DNA from: Mageeibacillus sp. UBA3708
Lineage (GTDB): Bacteria > Bacillota > Clostridia > Saccharofermentanales > Saccharofermentanaceae
Assembly (NCBI GenBank): GCA_002371375.1
Contig: DFIB01000058.1
Location: 1 to 6,595 of the forward strand
Reading direction: 5' to 3'
Length of the DNA: 6,595 nucleotides
Shown: positions 1 to 6,386 of the stretch, one piece after another
How the letters are laid out: each line of letters opens with the position of its first letter
Position numbering within the stretch: the stretch's first letter is position 1
Made by a program: the position numbers and the translations under genes
The notes under the pieces: model-generated
What the model saw: only the letters and a program-made list of their open reading frames with translations
What the model was told of the DNA's origin: nothing
The model's database searches: none

Positions 1-266
1 ATGAGTCTGGTAAAAATGTCCGCAAGCAACTGGAAGTTGACTTCGTGGTCAACCGGGGCGACGAACGCTACTATATTCAATCCGCATTATCCATCGATGA
101 TCCGGAAAAGAAGGAACAGGAGATTGCCTCTTTGATCAGAATTCCCGATTCCTTCAAGAAAATCGTTGTGGTGAAGGATTATGTGAAGCCGTGGCGGGAT
201 GATAATGGCATTCAGTATGTCGGTATTGAGGACTTTCTTTTGGATGAGAGCCTTATTTCCAGATAA
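1..266 (+). CDS. C-terminal end of a DUF4143-type AAA ATPase (partial, 5' end outside window)
   Basis: The open frame runs through the left edge (first complete codon at position 3) and ends at TAA 264-266, giving 87 visible residues. A GTG at 45 is an internal valine codon, not the start. The visible part includes KQLEVDFVVNRGDERYYIQS, followed by a basic stretch with SFKKIVVVKDYVKPW and ending GIEDFLLDESLISR. From memory of the family, this is the typical C-terminal nuclease-like domain of predicted ATP-binding proteins with an N-terminal AAA (P-loop) domain and DUF4143, common in Clostridia and Bacteroidetes. The P-loop would lie upstream, so ATPase activity cannot be checked here. These proteins have no well-defined role; a toxin-antitoxin or DNA-related function is only suggested. 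A 147-bp gap separates it from the next gene, and nothing ties it to the phosphonate genes. Confidence 0.8.
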   Translation, partial: ESGKNVRKQLEVDFVVNRGDERYYIQSALSIDDPEKKEQEIASLIRIPDSFKKIVVVKDYVKPWRDDNGIQYVGIEDFLLDESLISR

Positions 267-413
267 CCTTTGCTCGTAAAAAATGCGGATGCCGCAAAAA
301 TTTCAGATGAATCAAACCCTTTCATAATCCCCGATTTATAAGGCCGCGTCAATGATACCTACACAAATATACCGGTTAATGATAAACTTTTCCCGTGTAG
401 AAGGAGGCATCAG

Positions 414-1376
414 ATGAGAGTAATTACCTTTGACGATATAAAATCACTTAATATCTCGCCTGCGCTTTGCTACGACTGGGCTGAGACAATGATAAAGAAC
501 AAGAAGCAGGCGCTACTGCCTCCCAAGATCAGCATCAAGCCGCGTGACGGAGTCTTTTGCAACGTAATGCCGAGCATGATCCCCGGGGTGACTAATTCCT
601 GGGGTGGTGTTAAGGTCGTGACAAGGTATCCTGACCGCGTGCCGAGCCTTGAGAGCCGTATACTGCTGATGAATGCCGACAGCGGGGAATTCCTTGCCGT
701 GATGGACGGTACATGGATCACGGCAATGAGGACGGGCGCTGTTGCTGCTCATTCCATTGAACTGTTTGCCAGGAAGGATTATGAGACGATCGGAATCCTG
801 GGTCTCGGTAATGTATCGCGGTCCACTATCCTGATACTGTGTGAGAAGATAAACGGGCGTAAGATCCACCTCAAGCTCCTGCGCTACAAGGGGCAGGAAG
901 AGAGCTTCATTAAGAGATTTGAAGGTTATGAGAATCTGAGCTTCTCCTGTGTTGATACCACAGAAGAACTGGTGAGGGGATCTGATGTCGTGCTCTCCGG
1001 AGCCACATATCTTCCAAATGATATCTGCAGTGATGACTGTTTCGAGCCCGGAGTTCTGGTTCAGCCCATTCATACTCTCGGATTCACGAATTGTGATCTG
1101 TTCTTCGACAAAGTATTTGCGGACGATACGGGTCATGTTCATCATTTCAAGAATTACGACAAATTCAGGAAGTTCGCGGAAGTCTGCGACGTGGTCAACG
1201 GGCTGGTTCCGGGGCGCGAGAGTGATGACGAGAGGATCATTGCCTACAACATCGGAGTATCCGTTCACGATATCAATTACGCTGCCGCCATCTACAGGAT
1301 GATGGAGGAGCGCGGCCTTCTTGAGGATAAGCCGGACATAGATCTCAAGGATCCGACTGACAAATTCTGGGTCTGA
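414..1376 (+). CDS. Ornithine cyclodeaminase/mu-crystallin family protein, substrate unknown
   Basis: This 320-residue protein has the usual length for the OCD/mu-crystallin family of NAD(P)-dependent deaminases, ketimine reductases and amino-acid dehydrogenases. Visible family features are the GVKVV substrate-loop lysine (K67), MRTGA with the conserved arginine (R106) at 105-109, a Rossmann loop GILGLGNVS (127-135), and the C-terminal GVSVHDINYA (281-290). The Rossmann loop differs from the common GTGxQA form. R157, just after the second beta strand, might favour NADPH, but this is a guess. The start is fixed by AAGGAGG at 401-407, six bases before the ATG. The reaction could be ornithine to proline, reduction of a cyclic or linear ketimine, or another opine or amino-acid conversion; the sequence does not decide. 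It lies upstream of the phosphonate operon but is separated from it by a 411-bp gap holding a repeat element and a promoter, so co-transcription is unlikely. Confidence 0.88.
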   Translation: MRVITFDDIKSLNISPALCYDWAETMIKNKKQALLPPKISIKPRDGVFCNVMPSMIPGVTNSWGGVKVVTRYPDRVPSLESRILLMNADSGEFLAVMDGTWITAMRTGAVAAHSIELFARKDYETIGILGLGNVSRSTILILCEKINGRKIHLKLLRYKGQEESFIKRFEGYENLSFSCVDTTEELVRGSDVVLSGATYLPNDICSDDCFEPGVLVQPIHTLGFTNCDLFFDKVFADDTGHVHHFKNYDKFRKFAEVCDVVNGLVPGRESDDERIIAYNIGVSVHDINYAAAIYRMMEERGLLEDKPDIDLKDPTDKFWV

Positions 1377-1414
1377 TCAGCCTCCGTTTTTATTCCGGTG
1401 TCATTAAGTTAAGA

Positions 1415-1436
1415 ATGATGCTTGTAAGAGCATCAT
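1415..1436 (+). other. 8-bp stem-loop inside the left end of the TIR element
   Basis: ATGATGCT (1415-1422) and AGCATCAT (1429-1436) form a perfect 8-bp stem with a 6-nt loop, 38 bp past the stop of the ornithine cyclodeaminase-like gene. It lacks a following T tract, so it is not a standard intrinsic terminator, though it could still affect the 3' end of that transcript. It is more likely part of the structure of the element itself. Confidence 0.4.
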
Positions 1437-1496
1437 GCAGATCCGAAGTGCGCTTTTGGTAAGAGACGGTTGCCGTGGGCTGGGGCCGGTGCTGAT

Positions 1497-1667
1497 TACG
1501 CAGAGTAAATGTTCTGGTATAAAATTTACCTGCACAAATAGTCTGCGTACGCAGTGTAAATGTTCCGCTAAAAATATTACCTGCACAAATAGTCTGCTTA
1601 CGCAGCAGATATGTTCCGGTAAACCTGATTTCATTCACAAGTTTGCTGCGTACGCAGCAATAGGCAG
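1497..1667. repeat. Tandem 51/52-bp repeat, three units plus a partial fourth, each palindromic
   Basis: Units start with TACGCAG at 1497, 1548, 1599 and 1651, giving periods of 51, 51 and 52 bp. Units 1 and 2 share an exact 21-bp stretch (1526-1546 and 1577-1597) covering ACCTGCACAAATAGTCTGC. Unit junctions form palindromes: CTGCGTACGCAG at 1543-1554 and the 18-bp perfect TTGCTGCGTACGCAGCAA at 1643-1660. Within unit 1, CAG-A-GTAAAT (1501-1510) can pair with ATTTAC-CTG (1524-1532), giving a bulged 9-bp stem. Unit 2 keeps a shorter version and unit 3 has diverged. The array looks like non-coding structured DNA. A 25-nt exact copy of the start of unit 2 recurs at the right edge of the window. 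Confidence 0.75.
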
Positions 1668-1724
1668 TCAATCATACTACCTTTCCTTAACTTAATGACA
1701 TTCTCCGTATTTCCGGGCCCTGCA

Positions 1725-1752
1725 TTGTATAATGTTCAAAGTGTTATATAAT
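1725..1752 (+). promoter_or_regulatory. Candidate sigma-A-type promoter of the phosphonate operon
   Basis: A perfect TATAAT lies at 1747-1752 with a weak TTGTAT (1725-1730) sixteen bases upstream as a possible -35. A second perfect TATAAT at 1728-1733 has no recognisable -35. Transcription from the downstream hexamer would begin near 1758-1760 and leave a leader of roughly 30 nt before the ATG at 1788. The weak -35 suggests dependence on an activator or relief from a repressor, which would fit the inverted repeat around it. This is called from sequence match alone. Confidence 0.45.
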
Positions 1753-1770
1753 TATTCAGTAATTGAACAT
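1732..1770. promoter_or_regulatory. Inverted repeat ATGTTCAA / TTGAACAT flanking the -10, candidate operator
   Basis: ATGTTCAA (1732-1739) and its exact reverse complement TTGAACAT (1763-1770) sit symmetrically around the TATAAT at 1747-1752, with 23 bp between the arms. The arm centres are about 31 bp apart, close to three helical turns, so two dimers or a looped pair could sit on one DNA face. The first gene of the operon begins with a winged-helix domain, making autoregulation the obvious hypothesis. As RNA the arms could form only a long-loop hairpin, which is less convincing. Confidence 0.4.
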
Positions 1771-1787
1771 GACAGGGGACCCGTGCG

Positions 1788-2684
1788 ATGGATCTTACAC
1801 GTAAACAATTTGATGTCTTGGAGGCGCTGGTATCATCCGGCGCGCCGTTAACCCAGCGCGAGCTAGAGAAAGCTACCGGCCACAGTCTCGGCACGGTCAA
1901 CCGTGCAGTTAAGGAGCTGAGTGAGCTTGGATTCATTGAGAACGGCAGCGTAACAAATGCCGGAATTAATGCGCTTGAGCCTTATAGGGCGAAGAGAGCG
2001 ATATTTATTGCGGCGGGCTTCGGTTCGAGGCTTGTACCGATCACTCTTAATACTCCCAAACCGCTGGTGCGCGTACTCGGCGTCAGGATAATCGACCGTC
2101 TCATAGATGCCTGCCTGGAAGCCGGCATTGAGGAGATCTATATAGTGCGCGGCTATCTGGGGGAGCTTTTCGATCAGCTGCGTTATAAGTATCCCATGGT
2201 GAACTTCCTTGAGAACCCCATGTACAATGAGGCGAATAATATTTCTTCGTCACTGATCGCGAGGAAACTCCTGTCGAACGCCTATGTCTTTGAGGCGGAT
2301 CTCCTGATTTCCAACCCTAAGATCATCACGAAATATCACTACACATCCGATTTTCTCGGCATTAAGAAGGACAGATCCGATGACTGGTGTTTCAGAGTCA
2401 GAGATGGTGTCATCGTGGAAGAGATGGTCGGCGGTGAGGGAAGCGACATATGGCAGATGGTTGGCATCAGCTACTGGAACAGGGAAGACGGTGAGAAACT
2501 TGCGGTCGATATTGCTGATGTGTATCAGAGCCCCGGAGGCAAGGAGAGATACTGGGAGCAGGTCCCGCTCGTCTACCGCAAGGAGAATTACGCGGTCGAG
2601 GTGCGTGAATGCTACGATGAGGACATAGTGGAGATCGATACTTTCAGCGAGTTGAAAGCAATCGACAAATCATATGATGTGTGA
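1788..2684 (+). CDS. pntC: Winged-helix domain fused to PntC/LicC-like CTP:phosphonate cytidylyltransferase
   Basis: This 298-residue fusion has a winged helix-turn-helix at about residues 3-62 (LTQRELEKATGHSLGTVNRA forms the recognition region) and a sugar-nucleotidyltransferase-like fold from about 68 to the end. The second part carries the nucleotide-binding signature AAGFGSRL (75-82) with PKPL (90-93), an EADLL strand (169-173) whose D171 is a likely metal ligand, and a terminal VEIDTFSEL (281-289) typical of LicC-type phosphocholine cytidylyltransferases. With PEP mutase, decarboxylase and aminotransferase genes following, the likely reaction is CTP + 2-aminoethylphosphonate to CMP-AEP + PPi. 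Phosphocholine remains an alternative substrate because the two families are close. AGGGGA at 1774-1779 supports the ATG at 1788. It is the first gene of the operon, 21 bp before the next. The DNA-binding domain suggests it may also regulate the operon; this is inference. Confidence 0.82.
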   Translation: MDLTRKQFDVLEALVSSGAPLTQRELEKATGHSLGTVNRAVKELSELGFIENGSVTNAGINALEPYRAKRAIFIAAGFGSRLVPITLNTPKPLVRVLGVRIIDRLIDACLEAGIEEIYIVRGYLGELFDQLRYKYPMVNFLENPMYNEANNISSSLIARKLLSNAYVFEADLLISNPKIITKYHYTSDFLGIKKDRSDDWCFRVRDGVIVEEMVGGEGSDIWQMVGISYWNREDGEKLAVDIADVYQSPGGKERYWEQVPLVYRKENYAVEVRECYDEDIVEIDTFSELKAIDKSYDV

Positions 2685-2705
2685 GGAATAAGAAGGAGGC
2701 CAATA

Positions 2706-3851
2706 ATGGAATCGGTAAAGAGAAATGTGCTGCTTAATCCCGGTCCGTCCACCACGACGGACAGTGTCAAATATGCTCAGGTGGTGCCTGACATCTGCCC
2801 GCGTGAGAAGGAGTTCAGTTCCCTCATGAAGGGGCTTCGCGAGGACCTTGTCAGGATCGTTCACGGTGACCTCAACAAGTACACGAGCGTATTGTTCTGC
2901 GGCTCGGGAACGATCAACATCGATGTTGTTCTCAACAGCCTTCTGCCCGAAGGCGGGAAGGTTCTTGTAGTCAATAACGGTGCATACAGCAGCAGGGCAG
3001 TCGAGGTGTGTCAGTACTATGGACTTCCGCATATTGATCTGAAGTTCCCCGTCGATCAGAGACCTGACCTTGATGCGGTGGAACAAGCCCTCAAGGATGA
3101 TCCCGATATCGCTCTTGTTCACACGACCCACAATGAGACAGGAACAGGAATTCTTAACCCCATAAGGGGGATTGGTGCGCTTGCTCACAAATACGGAGCG
3201 GTGTTCACGGTAGATACGACTTCGACATATGCGATGCGTCCGATCGACATCGAAGCGGACAATATCGACTTCTGCATGGCGAGCGCCCAGAAGGGACTGA
3301 TGGCCTTTACAGGACTGAGCTTCATCGTCGGCAACAGGAGCATCATCGAGAAGAGCAAGGATTATCCGAAGCGCTCATATTACTGCAATCTGTATATGCA
3401 ATATGATTTCTTCGAGCGTACGGGAGAGATGCATTTCACGCCGCCCGTTCAGACGATCTATGCGACACTTCAGGCGCTCAAAGAGTATTGGCAGGAGGGT
3501 GAGGAAGCTAAGTGGGAGCGCCACACCCGCGTGTTCAACGCCATCAATGCTGGACTTGACGAATTGGGTTTCCGTCAGGTGATAAAGCCGGAATGGAGAG
3601 CAGGTCTCGTATCTTCGGCTGTCTATCCGGATGATCCTAACTGGAGCTTTGAGAAGGTGCACGATTACTGCTATGAGAGGGGATTTACGATTTATCCCGG
3701 CAAGATCAGCACGACAAACACATTCAGGCTCTGTGCACTCGGTGCTATAGACGAAGGCGACATAAAGGATTTTTTTGAAGTGTTCAGGCAGGCGCTGGAA
3801 GCCACCGGTGTTCAAACACCCGTAGTCTACAAGGATCGGGGGGATAAATGA
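2706..3851 (+). CDS. phnW: 2-Aminoethylphosphonate aminotransferase (PLP-dependent)
   Basis: This 381-residue class V (fold type I) aminotransferase matches the length and motif order of AEP:pyruvate transaminases. Visible features are LNPGPSTTTDSV near the N-terminus, CGSGTIN (65-71), HTTHNETGTG (139-148), VDTTST with the PLP-ring aspartate D170, the Schiff-base lysine K196 in SAQKGLMAF, and R341 in TFRLCALG as the likely carboxylate-binding arginine. From memory, these positions fall within two residues of the Asp168, Lys194 and Arg340 of Salmonella PhnW. In this context it should run in the biosynthetic direction, aminating phosphonoacetaldehyde to 2-aminoethylphosphonate; no phosphonatase (PhnX) accompanies it. 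AAGGAGG at 2693-2699 sits six bases before the ATG. Its stop overlaps the next start (ATGA), indicating translational coupling. Confidence 0.9.
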   Translation: MESVKRNVLLNPGPSTTTDSVKYAQVVPDICPREKEFSSLMKGLREDLVRIVHGDLNKYTSVLFCGSGTINIDVVLNSLLPEGGKVLVVNNGAYSSRAVEVCQYYGLPHIDLKFPVDQRPDLDAVEQALKDDPDIALVHTTHNETGTGILNPIRGIGALAHKYGAVFTVDTTSTYAMRPIDIEADNIDFCMASAQKGLMAFTGLSFIVGNRSIIEKSKDYPKRSYYCNLYMQYDFFERTGEMHFTPPVQTIYATLQALKEYWQEGEEAKWERHTRVFNAINAGLDELGFRQVIKPEWRAGLVSSAVYPDDPNWSFEKVHDYCYERGFTIYPGKISTTNTFRLCALGAIDEGDIKDFFEVFRQALEATGVQTPVVYKDRGDK

Positions 3852-3853
3852 TG
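3838..3853 (+). promoter_or_regulatory. G-run ribosome binding site and ATGATG double start
   Basis: A run of six G (3838-3843) is the only Shine-Dalgarno-like sequence before the PEP mutase gene. Two adjacent ATG codons follow, at 3848 and 3851. Spacing from the G run is four bases to the first and seven to the second, so 3851 may be the main start; the protein differs by one methionine. The first ATG overlaps the upstream TGA stop, consistent with coupled re-initiation. Confidence 0.5.
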
Positions 3854-5146
3854 AAGACGGCATATACTTGTTTTTGTACTGATATTATTCACGACGGGCA
3901 TCTGAACATTATCTCGGAGGCCCGCAAGCGCGGCCGGGTCATCGTAGGCTGTCTGTCCGATGAGGCGCTTATCCGCTACAACAAGTTCCCGACGATCTCC
4001 CAGGAGGAGAGGATCAAGCTCTACAGGAGCATCGAAGGCGTTGAGGAAGTAGTCATCCAGAATGACATGTTCTACGACGACGTGATCACGCTGATACAGC
4101 CCGATTATGTTGTACACGGGGACAACTGGAAGACAGGTCCTGCCAAGGCAATACATGATCATGTTGAAGAACTGCTGCGTGCATACGGCGGTGAGCTGGT
4201 AGATATCCCTTATACATACAACGAGAAGGTGAAGAAGATTGATCTCCAGCTCCGCGAGAAGCTCGCCATGCCTGAATACCGCAGGAAGAGACTTCGTCAG
4301 CTGATCAACATGACGCCCATTGTAAAGGCGATGGAGGCGCACAGCGGATTGACCGGACTGATAGTTGAGAAGACCGTTGTTGAACACGAAGGAAAGCTCG
4401 ATCAGTTTGATGCAATGTGGATCAGTTCACTTTGTGATTCCACGGCGAAAGGCAAGCCTGACATCGAACTTGTTGACATGACATCCAGATTCCGTACGAT
4501 CGACGATATCATGGAAGTCACGACCAAGCCGATCATATTTGACGGCGACACCGGCGGACTTACCGAGCACTTCGTCTATACCGTCAGAAGCCTCGAGCGC
4601 ATGGGCGTCAGCGCCGTCATCATTGAGGATAAGAAGGGGCTCAAGAAGAATTCCCTCTTCGGCACAGAAGTCAAGCAGACACAGGCGACCATAGAGGAAT
4701 TCAGTGCCAAGATAGCAGCAGGAAAGAGGGCACAGCTGACAGATGACTTCATGATCATCGCCAGGATCGAGAGCCTGATACTTGAGAAGGGGATGGAGGA
4801 CGCGCTTACTAGAGCACGTGCCTTCGTTGGAGCAGGTGCTGACGGAATCATGATACACAGCCGCAAAAAGGACCCTGCCGAGATCCTGGAATTCTGTGAC
4901 AGATTCCGTGAAGAAGACAAGACAACACCGATCGTTGTGGTACCGTCGAGCTTCAACGTGATAACCGAGGCTGAGCTTGCGGAGCACGGAGTGAATATAG
5001 TTATTTACGCCAATCAGCTGACGAGATCTGCGTTCCCTGCAATGCAGAAGACGGCTGAGGATATCCTCAGGTATCACCGCGCCAAGGAAGTCGATGACAG
5101 GTTAATGCCGATCAAAGACATCATCACGCTGATCGATGAGATCTGA
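3848..5146 (+). CDS. aepX: Phosphoenolpyruvate mutase with N-terminal cytidylyltransferase-like domain
   Basis: This 432-residue fusion catalyses the entry step of phosphonate biosynthesis, PEP to phosphonopyruvate. Residues 1-130 are a TagD-like cytidylyltransferase domain with HDGH (15-18, the HxGH motif) and HGDNWKTG (90-97). Residues about 145-432 are the isocitrate-lyase-fold mutase. It has the diagnostic EDKKGLKKNS (260-269), DGDTGG with metal-site D232 and D234, W191, D205, R306 and H337. By memory these align at a constant offset with W44, D58, D85, D87, R159 and H190 of mussel PEP mutase, so the mutase should be active. The expected RTEGISTT/EGISST motif of the N-terminal domain is absent: after IPYT (residues 120-123) the sequence reads YNEKVKKID, so that domain may be inactive or altered. 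The gene overlaps the aminotransferase stop by 4 bp. Phosphonopyruvate hydrolase is a less likely alternative given the decarboxylase next door. Confidence 0.92.
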   Translation: MMKTAYTCFCTDIIHDGHLNIISEARKRGRVIVGCLSDEALIRYNKFPTISQEERIKLYRSIEGVEEVVIQNDMFYDDVITLIQPDYVVHGDNWKTGPAKAIHDHVEELLRAYGGELVDIPYTYNEKVKKIDLQLREKLAMPEYRRKRLRQLINMTPIVKAMEAHSGLTGLIVEKTVVEHEGKLDQFDAMWISSLCDSTAKGKPDIELVDMTSRFRTIDDIMEVTTKPIIFDGDTGGLTEHFVYTVRSLERMGVSAVIIEDKKGLKKNSLFGTEVKQTQATIEEFSAKIAAGKRAQLTDDFMIIARIESLILEKGMEDALTRARAFVGAGADGIMIHSRKKDPAEILEFCDRFREEDKTTPIVVVPSSFNVITEAELAEHGVNIVIYANQLTRSAFPAMQKTAEDILRYHRAKEVDDRLMPIKDIITLIDEI

Positions 5147-5172
5147 TCATATTTGTTAGGGAGGATGAGGAA

Positions 5173-6294
5173 ATGAATGTTGAGAGACTGGTTGACATAA
5201 TCGGTTCTGATTTCTATACGGGTGTACCGGATTCACAATTGAAGGCATTATGTAATTATCTGATGGACAGGTATGGCATTGATCCTCATCATCATGTGAT
5301 AGCCGCCAACGAGGGCAATTGTGCCGCACTTGCGGCAGGTTATCATCTGGCGACGGGCAAGGTCCCGGTAGTCTATATGCAGAACAGCGGCGAGGGTAAC
5401 ATCATCAACCCCGTCGCATCACTCATGAACGATAAGGTCTATGCGATCCCCGCAGTGTTTATAGTCGGATGGAGAGGCGAACCCGGTGTTCATGACGAGC
5501 CTCAGCACATATATCAGGGCGAGGTTACGGTTAAACTGCTTGAAGATATGGATATAAGGACGTTCATAATCGGTAAGGAAACTTCAGATGAGGACGTTGA
5601 AGGAGCGATGGAGGAATTCAGAGAACTCCTCGCACGCGGCAAAGACGTAGCATTTGTAATCCGCAAGGGTGCACTTACAGGTGCGCCTTCGGTTGAGTAT
5701 AAGAACGGTAATTCGATGGTGCGTGAAGATATAATAAAGCACATTGTCAAAGCCACAGGTGAGGATCCGATCATCAGCACGACGGGCAAGGCGAGCCGCG
5801 AGCTGTTCGAGATAAGAGCCGCTAACGGGCAGAGCCACAAATATGATTTTCTTACTGTGGGATCAATGGGACACAGCTCCTCGATCGCACTCGGTGTTGC
5901 TATTAATAAGCCCGGTCGGAAGATATGGTGTATCGACGGTGACGGAGCCGTGCTGATGCACATGGGATCCATGGCTCTGGTTGGTACAAATAAGCCTGCG
6001 AACCTTGTTCACATAGTCATCAACAACGGAGCACATGAGACGGTTGGCGGCATGCCTACAGTAGCCGGCGGTATAGATCTTGTGGCAATAGCCAAAGCGT
6101 GCGGCTATCCTAATGCCGTGAGCGTTGATAATTTCGAAGATCTCGACAGGGAGCTTGAGCTGGCAGGCAGCCGGAATGAACTGAGCTTTATCGAAGCGAA
6201 ATGCTCCATAGGGGCAAGGGAGGATCTCGGCAGACCTACCACCACCAGCCTCGAGAACAAGCAAAGCTTCATGGATTATTTGAATACTCTGTAA
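5173..6294 (+). CDS. aepY: Phosphonopyruvate decarboxylase (ThDP-dependent)
   Basis: This 373-residue protein has the normal length for Ppd, which decarboxylates phosphonopyruvate to phosphonoacetaldehyde and makes the unfavourable PEP mutase step irreversible. The N-terminal pyrimidine-binding part includes TGVPDSQLKAL (16-26), NEGNCAALAAGYHLATG with the cofactor-activating glutamate E47, QNSGEGN (70-76) and WRGEPG (100-105). The C-terminal part has the ThDP motif starting IDGDGAVLMHMGS (254-266) and ending VINNGAHETVGGMPT, with N285 as the expected Mg ligand. The tail DLGRPTTTSLENKQSFM is characteristic of Ppd rather than sulfopyruvate decarboxylase. AGGGAGG at 5158-5164 lies eight bases before the ATG, and the gap to the PEP mutase gene is 26 bp, so it is the last visible gene of the operon. 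No standard terminator follows; a nested palindromic structure begins about 90 bp downstream. Confidence 0.93.
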   Translation: MNVERLVDIIGSDFYTGVPDSQLKALCNYLMDRYGIDPHHHVIAANEGNCAALAAGYHLATGKVPVVYMQNSGEGNIINPVASLMNDKVYAIPAVFIVGWRGEPGVHDEPQHIYQGEVTVKLLEDMDIRTFIIGKETSDEDVEGAMEEFRELLARGKDVAFVIRKGALTGAPSVEYKNGNSMVREDIIKHIVKATGEDPIISTTGKASRELFEIRAANGQSHKYDFLTVGSMGHSSSIALGVAINKPGRKIWCIDGDGAVLMHMGSMALVGTNKPANLVHIVINNGAHETVGGMPTVAGGIDLVAIAKACGYPNAVSVDNFEDLDRELELAGSRNELSFIEAKCSIGAREDLGRPTTTSLENKQSFMDYLNTL

Positions 6295-6386
6295 GGCCGG
6301 ATTTTTGGAGTCTTTCTCAGGAACTTCGCGAAAGGTTGTGAAGGTTTGTTGTTCGCAGTTTGGGTGACCGGATCGACCGCCTGAAT

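Larger units (their letters stand above)
1399..1700. mobile_element. 302-bp MITE-like element with perfect 15-bp terminal inverted repeats
   Basis: The left end TGTCATTAAGTTAAG (1399-1413) is the exact reverse complement of the right end at 1686-1700. The interior contains no transposase and no believable gene; most of it is the palindromic tandem repeat annotated separately. Just inside the left end is an 8-bp hairpin, ATGATGCT (1415-1422) pairing with AGCATCAT (1429-1436). Small size, TIRs beginning TG and ending CA, and lack of coding capacity fit a miniature inverted-repeat transposable element that would be moved by a transposase elsewhere. No exact target duplication abuts the ends. The flanks do share a loose similarity (CTCCGT then TTCCGG at 1383-1398 and 1704-1716), which may be chance or a decayed duplication. 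The right end lies about 25 bp upstream of the candidate promoter of the phosphonate operon. The IS family of these TIRs is not identified. Confidence 0.6.

Noticed and set aside
284..296. TGCGG-ATG-CCGCA hairpin between the first two genes as a terminator
   Set aside because: The stem is only 5 bp, and on the plus strand it is followed by AAAAATTT rather than a T run. The T run lies on the minus strand, where no gene needs a terminator. At best it is a weak bidirectional element.
267..413. Promoter for the ornithine cyclodeaminase-like gene
   Set aside because: Several AT-rich hexamers resemble a -10 (for example around 336-341), but none has an acceptable -35 at proper spacing, so no call is made.
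513..1268. Long minus-strand open frame (251 codons) opposite the ornithine cyclodeaminase-like gene
   Set aside because: The plus-strand protein matches a known family throughout; the antisense frame has no family features and is a shadow produced by codon bias.
1497..1667. CRISPR array
   Set aside because: The units are contiguous repeats of 51/52 bp that diverge gradually, with no constant repeat separated by unique spacers and no cas genes in the window.
1390..1671. Minus-strand 93-codon open frame with a 17-residue repeat (QTICAGKFYTR-like)
   Set aside because: It lies over the 51-bp tandem repeat, whose length is a multiple of three, so one open unit gives a long repeated frame. I see no convincing ribosome binding site, and DNA palindromes explain the conservation better than protein.
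3838..3850. G6 run near the aminotransferase stop as a frameshift site fusing it to PEP mutase
   Set aside because: A shift into the mutase frame meets TAA at 3845-3847 immediately before the ATG, so no fusion product could form.
3827..5077. Long minus-strand open frames opposite the PEP mutase gene
   Set aside because: They are shadows of a gene with clear catalytic motifs along its length.
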